64,000 nucleotides of DNA from Chloroflexota bacterium (lineage in GTDB: Bacteria > Chloroflexota > Anaerolineae > Promineifilales > Promineifilaceae). The stretch spans positions 56,672 to 120,671 of the forward strand of contig JACTMP010000016.1 of the NCBI GenBank assembly GCA_014584575.1, read 5' to 3'. Positions 61,142-64,000 of the stretch are shown piece after piece (the stretch's first letter is position 1; each line of letters begins with the position of its first letter). The notes under the pieces were generated by a model. That model did not search any database. It saw only the letters and a program-made list of their open reading frames with translations, and was not told the DNA's origin. The translations under genes and the position numbers were made by a program.

Positions 61142-62512
61142 TTACGGTATCCAAGTCAAGGCAACCTGTGCGATGGACTGATCCATACCAAGTTGATTAA
61201 GAATGATGCCGCTGCTTGCAGGACAATCAATCTTTTCTCCTGAAATTGTGTAAAAGCATAAGTTTACTTCCTTAGATGTTGTCGGGGAACCTTGTAGTAA
61301 GCCAAGGTGAATACTATCTGGCATCCAAATTTGTTCGCTGGTTAGATTCAAATAAGGGTTCAATGCTGGCAACGCTTGAATTGTGAATAAGTCGAAAGTG
61401 TCATCTTGAAACTGTAATAGTTTGTTTGAGTCTTGCAATTTCCAAAAGAGAGAGGTCCCATCTGGCGACCACCGCACTAGCTGTGAGCCAGGAACACCTT
61501 CAGCCAACTTTATCACTTCAATTGTGTCAAGATCAACCACCCATAATGGGGTTTCATTTGTTAAACCTGCTGCAACTGCGAGATGCTGTCCATCTGGATG
61601 CCAAGCTAAGCTACCCGCATATAATTCTGGAGTGGCTAATATGAGAGTGGGGCTCAATGTTTCTGTAACATTGCTTTGATAAACGCCTTCAAGTCCAGAT
61701 ATAAAAACTAACTCATTTGGATTGATAGGAGACCAACTTATATCGTAAATGCGTGAACCTAATTGTTTGGTGTCGCCATTGGCAGATAAAACATAACTCC
61801 ATATGGGCTCGTTTAATAAAACATCGCGTTCCCATGCTTGAAAAACAAGAGCTTGTTCATCTGGCGACCACGACTGTAAGATTATGCCATTCCAAGCTTC
61901 GCGATGATCTTGTAAGTCTACGTACTTTATTGGAAAGTTACCACTCCATTGACTTGTTTCTTTGGTTTCCATATCCATAACCCAAATACTGGCAATGTCT
62001 TCTGCATATCGAATATATGCGAGGTAACGCCCCGTGGGTGAGATAAGAGGCTGAGCAAGCCCAATTCCCTCTTCTTGATGAAGCAATTGGGGCTTGGTTT
62101 CAGAAGGAGGTAGTAACCAAAGTGCTGACTCGTTGGCGTCTCTACCCGAAGCAACACTAAAAACAATTTTCCCCTGAAAATCAAAAGGTATAGACTCGCT
62201 TATGGGAATAGAAGCAGATATCTGAGTAGAAGTTGCTGAAGGGGTAGGTGGAAGGGGATCAGAGCCAAGTGTTGGGCTGGGTGTAAATGTTAAGAACAGA
62301 CTTATATCTGTAGATTCTGTTACCGGCAATAAAGCAGTCGGTGTTGCTAAAGCATCTTCCCTTTCAACTAAGTTAGACGCAGGGCTGGGTGCTAAAGAAC
62401 CGAAATCCTGCGTTTGCCCAGGTACACAAGAAAGCAGTAAGCCCAACATAATCACGATAATCCCAATTTGTAATAAGCCATTGTAAACTTTACCTAATTG
62501 CTGAATGTTCAT
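61142..62512 (-). CDS. Lipoprotein with TolB-like WD40/beta-propeller repeats
   Basis: About 456 residues from the ATG ending at 62512. The longer frame starts inside a REP unit. A lipoprotein signal (IGIIVIMLGLLLSC) is followed by a Thr/Pro/Ser linker. The rest shows repeated propeller-type units: LISPTGRYLAYIRYAEDIAS, SWSPDEQALVFQAW, ISWSPINPNELVFIS, LAWHPDGQHLAVAAG and VRWSPDGTSLFWKL. It is AT-rich and free of ACGGCCGT, so probably acquired. Surface-exposed, binding role likely, no catalytic motif. Confidence 0.8.
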   Translation of the reverse strand: MNIQQLGKVYNGLLQIGIIVIMLGLLLSCVPGQTQDFGSLAPSPASNLVEREDALATPTALLPVTESTDISLFLTFTPSPTLGSDPLPPTPSATSTQISASIPISESIPFDFQGKIVFSVASGRDANESALWLLPPSETKPQLLHQEEGIGLAQPLISPTGRYLAYIRYAEDIASIWVMDMETKETSQWSGNFPIKYVDLQDHREAWNGIILQSWSPDEQALVFQAWERDVLLNEPIWSYVLSANGDTKQLGSRIYDISWSPINPNELVFISGLEGVYQSNVTETLSPTLILATPELYAGSLAWHPDGQHLAVAAGLTNETPLWVVDLDTIEVIKLAEGVPGSQLVRWSPDGTSLFWKLQDSNKLLQFQDDTFDLFTIQALPALNPYLNLTSEQIWMPDSIHLGLLQGSPTTSKEVNLCFYTISGEKIDCPASSGIILNQLGMDQSIAQVALTWIP

Positions 62513-62523
62513 AATTGGTAACC

Positions 62524-62558
62524 CCTGCTGTGGCCGGTCTTCCAGACCGTGCCACACC
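62524..62558 (-). repeat. REP unit left of RAYT
   Basis: Core CGGTCTTCCAGACCG (62535-62549), 6-bp stem, in the orientation opposite to the unit at 63206. Together they flank the transposase gene. Confidence 0.8.
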
Positions 62559-62584
62559 ACCTTGTCCAACCGGAACCTCTTTGC

Positions 62585-63130
62585 TCACCACACCACCTCC
62601 GTCAATATCACATCGCTCTCCCCCGGCGGGTCCAGCAGCCAATAGGCCGCCGACGAAAACCGCCAGGCCGTTGCCTCCCCTACCAGCCCCTTGCGCACCG
62701 GGTTGTCATGGATATACCGCACTTTTGTCTGCCAGAATTCGGCTGTCCAAATGGCCACGGGGTGTTTGCTTTGTTGCCAGAACTGCCTGGCGCGGTCGGT
62801 ACGGGCTGTGCTTTGCATAACCTGGCCAAAGATGGCGGGCAGGTGTTTTTCACTGTAATCAGCCAGTTGCCGGCCGGTGAATTGGCGCATATCGCGTATG
62901 GTGTTGCGCAGCCGGTCATTGTCGAAGTCGGCGTCGAACAGCATGACATGGGCATGGGTAGGCATGATGACAAAGGCGTTGATACGCAATGACTTGTGAT
63001 GGTGGCAATAGTTCAGGCTGTCGGTGAGGATTTGGCAAGGCTCTTCGGCCACAAAGACCGGCAGCCATTCGATGACGGTGAAGGTGAGATAGTAGAGGAC
63101 GGCCCCCTCCTGAATCTGGTACGTTTCCAT
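62585..63130 (-). CDS. REP-associated tyrosine transposase (RAYT, Y1_Tnp)
   Basis: 181 residues from the ATG ending at 63130. The HUH motif is in FVIMPTHAHVMLF, with the two metal-binding His. The catalytic-Tyr region is TKVRYIHDNPVRKGLVGEAT, where YIHxNPVRxGL is diagnostic for RAYTs. Intermediate NTIRDMRQFTGRQLADYSEK also fits the Y1 domain. RAYTs cut and mobilise REP hairpins as single-stranded DNA. Inverted REP units lie just outside both ends, and further REP units spread to 60.7 kb. Probably active or recently active. Confidence 0.92.
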   Translation of the reverse strand: METYQIQEGAVLYYLTFTVIEWLPVFVAEEPCQILTDSLNYCHHHKSLRINAFVIMPTHAHVMLFDADFDNDRLRNTIRDMRQFTGRQLADYSEKHLPAIFGQVMQSTARTDRARQFWQQSKHPVAIWTAEFWQTKVRYIHDNPVRKGLVGEATAWRFSSAAYWLLDPPGESDVILTEVVW

Positions 63131-63205
63131 ACCGCGAATTGTATGCCAGGCAACAATGCCACGCGAAAAGTGACGCGGCGGCGAATGAAAGCCAGGCTGG
63201 TGACA

Positions 63206-63245
63206 CACGTGGGGCACGGTCTGGAAGACCGGCCCCAGCAGAGCG
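63206..63245 (+). repeat. REP unit right of RAYT
   Basis: Core CGGTCTGGAAGACCG (63217-63231) preceded by GTGGGGCA and followed by GCCCCAGCAG. Inverted relative to 62524-62558. Confidence 0.85.
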
Positions 63246-63295
63246 AAACCGGCAAACCGCCAGACTAGGAAAACCACCCCACGAGCAAGGCGGGG

Positions 63296-63357
63296 GCGGC
63301 GCGGTGGGGACACCGGCCGCAGCAATTGGAGAAGACCATGCCCCAGCAGGGGGCGCG
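63296..63357 (+). repeat. Diverged REP unit
   Basis: GCGGTGGGGACACCGGCCGC, then GGAGAAGACCATGCCCCAGC. Similar to the units at 60748 and 60897. Nothing coding is seen between here and 63480. Confidence 0.6.
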
Positions 63358-63515
63358 GTTGAGGACGTAGCTGTAGCGGTTATAGGATTGGGGGTTGGCG
63401 GGGTTGGGGATGATGGTGTCGGCGCTGATGAATCGTGCCAGGCCAGACCACTTATATTAACCAACAATTCGTGAACTCGCGGGTGGACGATGGCCTCCTA
63501 AGAGTAGAATGGTTC

Positions 63516-64000
63516 GTGTCAGCTAACCAAATCTACTCAATAGAGATCGAATACTTTGTCAACTGGATGCGGCGGCGTCACCCGGACGCCCATACCTGGC
63601 AGGATTATCGCTGTGACTTGCAGCAGTTCGCCCGCATCGTCGGCGACCGGCCGCCAGGAGCCATCACACTTACCGACATTGACCACTTTGTGATGGTACA
63701 GGCCGAGGAGAGGATGAACCCGGCCACCATCAACCGCCGTCTGGCGGCCATCACCTCGTTTTACACCTTTCTGGCCGACGAAGACCCCGACCTGGTATGC
63801 CCGGTGCTGCCCCATCGCCACAGTGTGCGCCAACGGCGACGACTGCCCCGCCCGGTGCCGGAAGAGGATCTCAATCACTTCCTGGCCGTCATTGCAGATG
63901 TGCGTGACCGGGCCATGTTTCTGCTCATGCTGCGCTGTGGCTTGCGCATTGGCGAGGTGGCCGGGCTGAAAGTGCGTGACCTGTATCTGGCGGAGACACC
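63516..64000 (+). CDS. Tyrosine recombinase/integrase, C-terminus outside window
   Basis: At least 161 residues, open to the window end. GTG codons at 63516 and 63483 are in frame. The start is uncertain because no ribosome binding site is visible. N-terminal core-binding (SAM-like) domain: YFVNWMRRRHPDAHTWQDYR with NPATINRRLAAITSFYTFL. The catalytic domain begins with MFLLMLRCGLRIGEVAGLKV, whose Arg is the first of the Arg-His-Arg-Tyr set. The rest lies beyond 64000. Located next to a REP/RAYT region, so it may belong to a mobile element, but XerC/D-like chromosomal use is also possible. Confidence 0.85.
   Translation, partial: MSANQIYSIEIEYFVNWMRRRHPDAHTWQDYRCDLQQFARIVGDRPPGAITLTDIDHFVMVQAEERMNPATINRRLAAITSFYTFLADEDPDLVCPVLPHRHSVRQRRRLPRPVPEEDLNHFLAVIADVRDRAMFLLMLRCGLRIGEVAGLKVRDLYLAET

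Noticed and set aside
1..64000. tRNA and rRNA genes
   Set aside because: I looked for the T-loop GTTCGAATCC type sequence and rRNA blocks and saw none. A tRNAscan run would settle it.

Overview
The window looks like a chromosomal segment of an uncultivated Chloroflexi (Anaerolineae-like) bacterium. I infer this from the gene complement (DUF2723 membrane protein, geranylgeranyl reductase family protein, large secreted proteins with DUF11, nuclease and PKD-like modules), from secreted proteins ending in a short Leu-Pro-containing tail, and from intergenic short-unit hairpin repeats. The taxonomic call is inference. The most pervasive signal is the 8-bp palindrome ACGGCCGT. I counted about thirty copies in the first 10.2 kb, where well under one is expected. 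It occurs in genes and spacers, in all frames, and leaves TAV, [YHND]GR and RP peptides throughout the proteins. It resembles the HIP1 palindrome of cyanobacteria in behaviour.

Layout. 0-5.9 kb: a DUF1294 gene, then a LacI-controlled sugar cluster (GH4 6-phospho-glycosidase, ChbG/YdjC deacetylase, BadF/NagK-type kinase, lipoprotein). 6.1-10.1 kb: a 1329-residue secreted nuclease-like protein. 10.2-14.5 kb: divergent response regulators, a solitary nuoN and a conserved hypothetical gene. 14.6-16.1 kb: an AT-rich island with an effector-associated-domain-like protein and an orphan HicB. 16.1-19.3 kb: an AhpD-like gene with an in-frame UGA exactly where CxxC needs its second Cys (probable selenoprotein), a membrane protein, a flavoprotein and an HNH nuclease. 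19.3-23.5 kb: mutS2 between two toxin-antitoxin modules, one of them bounded by a 54-bp duplication of the mutS2 3' end. 23.6-31.2 kb: DUF2723 protein, nucleotidyltransferase, GNAT and a heterodimeric ABC exporter. 31.3-31.5 kb: a probable structured ncRNA with promoter and terminator. 31.7-37.0 kb: aldo/keto reductase, nucleoside phosphorylase, GNAT, cold-shock protein, response regulator, geranylgeranyl reductase family protein and LMW phosphatase. 37.1-37.55 kb: RNase P RNA. 37.9-41.0 kb: CBS protein, dienelactone hydrolase and an AlbA_2/Schlafen-type protein fused to a C-terminal RRM. 41.1-47.0 kb: carA and carB, separated by a nuclease gene and a DUF4258/DUF2283 pair. 47.2-54.1 kb: phage antirepressor-like protein, RNase II/R, GNAT, histidine kinase and a secreted glycosidase-like protein. 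54.3-56.6 kb: divergent tetR/yceI with visible operators, and a catE-like dioxygenase. 56.7-60.5 kb: dnaG-rpoD. 60.5-63.4 kb: a REP/RAYT region with an AT-rich lipoprotein gene. 63.5 kb to the end: a truncated tyrosine recombinase.

A second theme is mobile hairpin sequence. At least four short-unit repeat families fill intergenic spaces. Members or relatives also sit in frame inside carA, carB, an ABC transporter gene and the RNase II/R gene, each time leaving an open reading frame. I see no tRNA, rRNA or CRISPR array.
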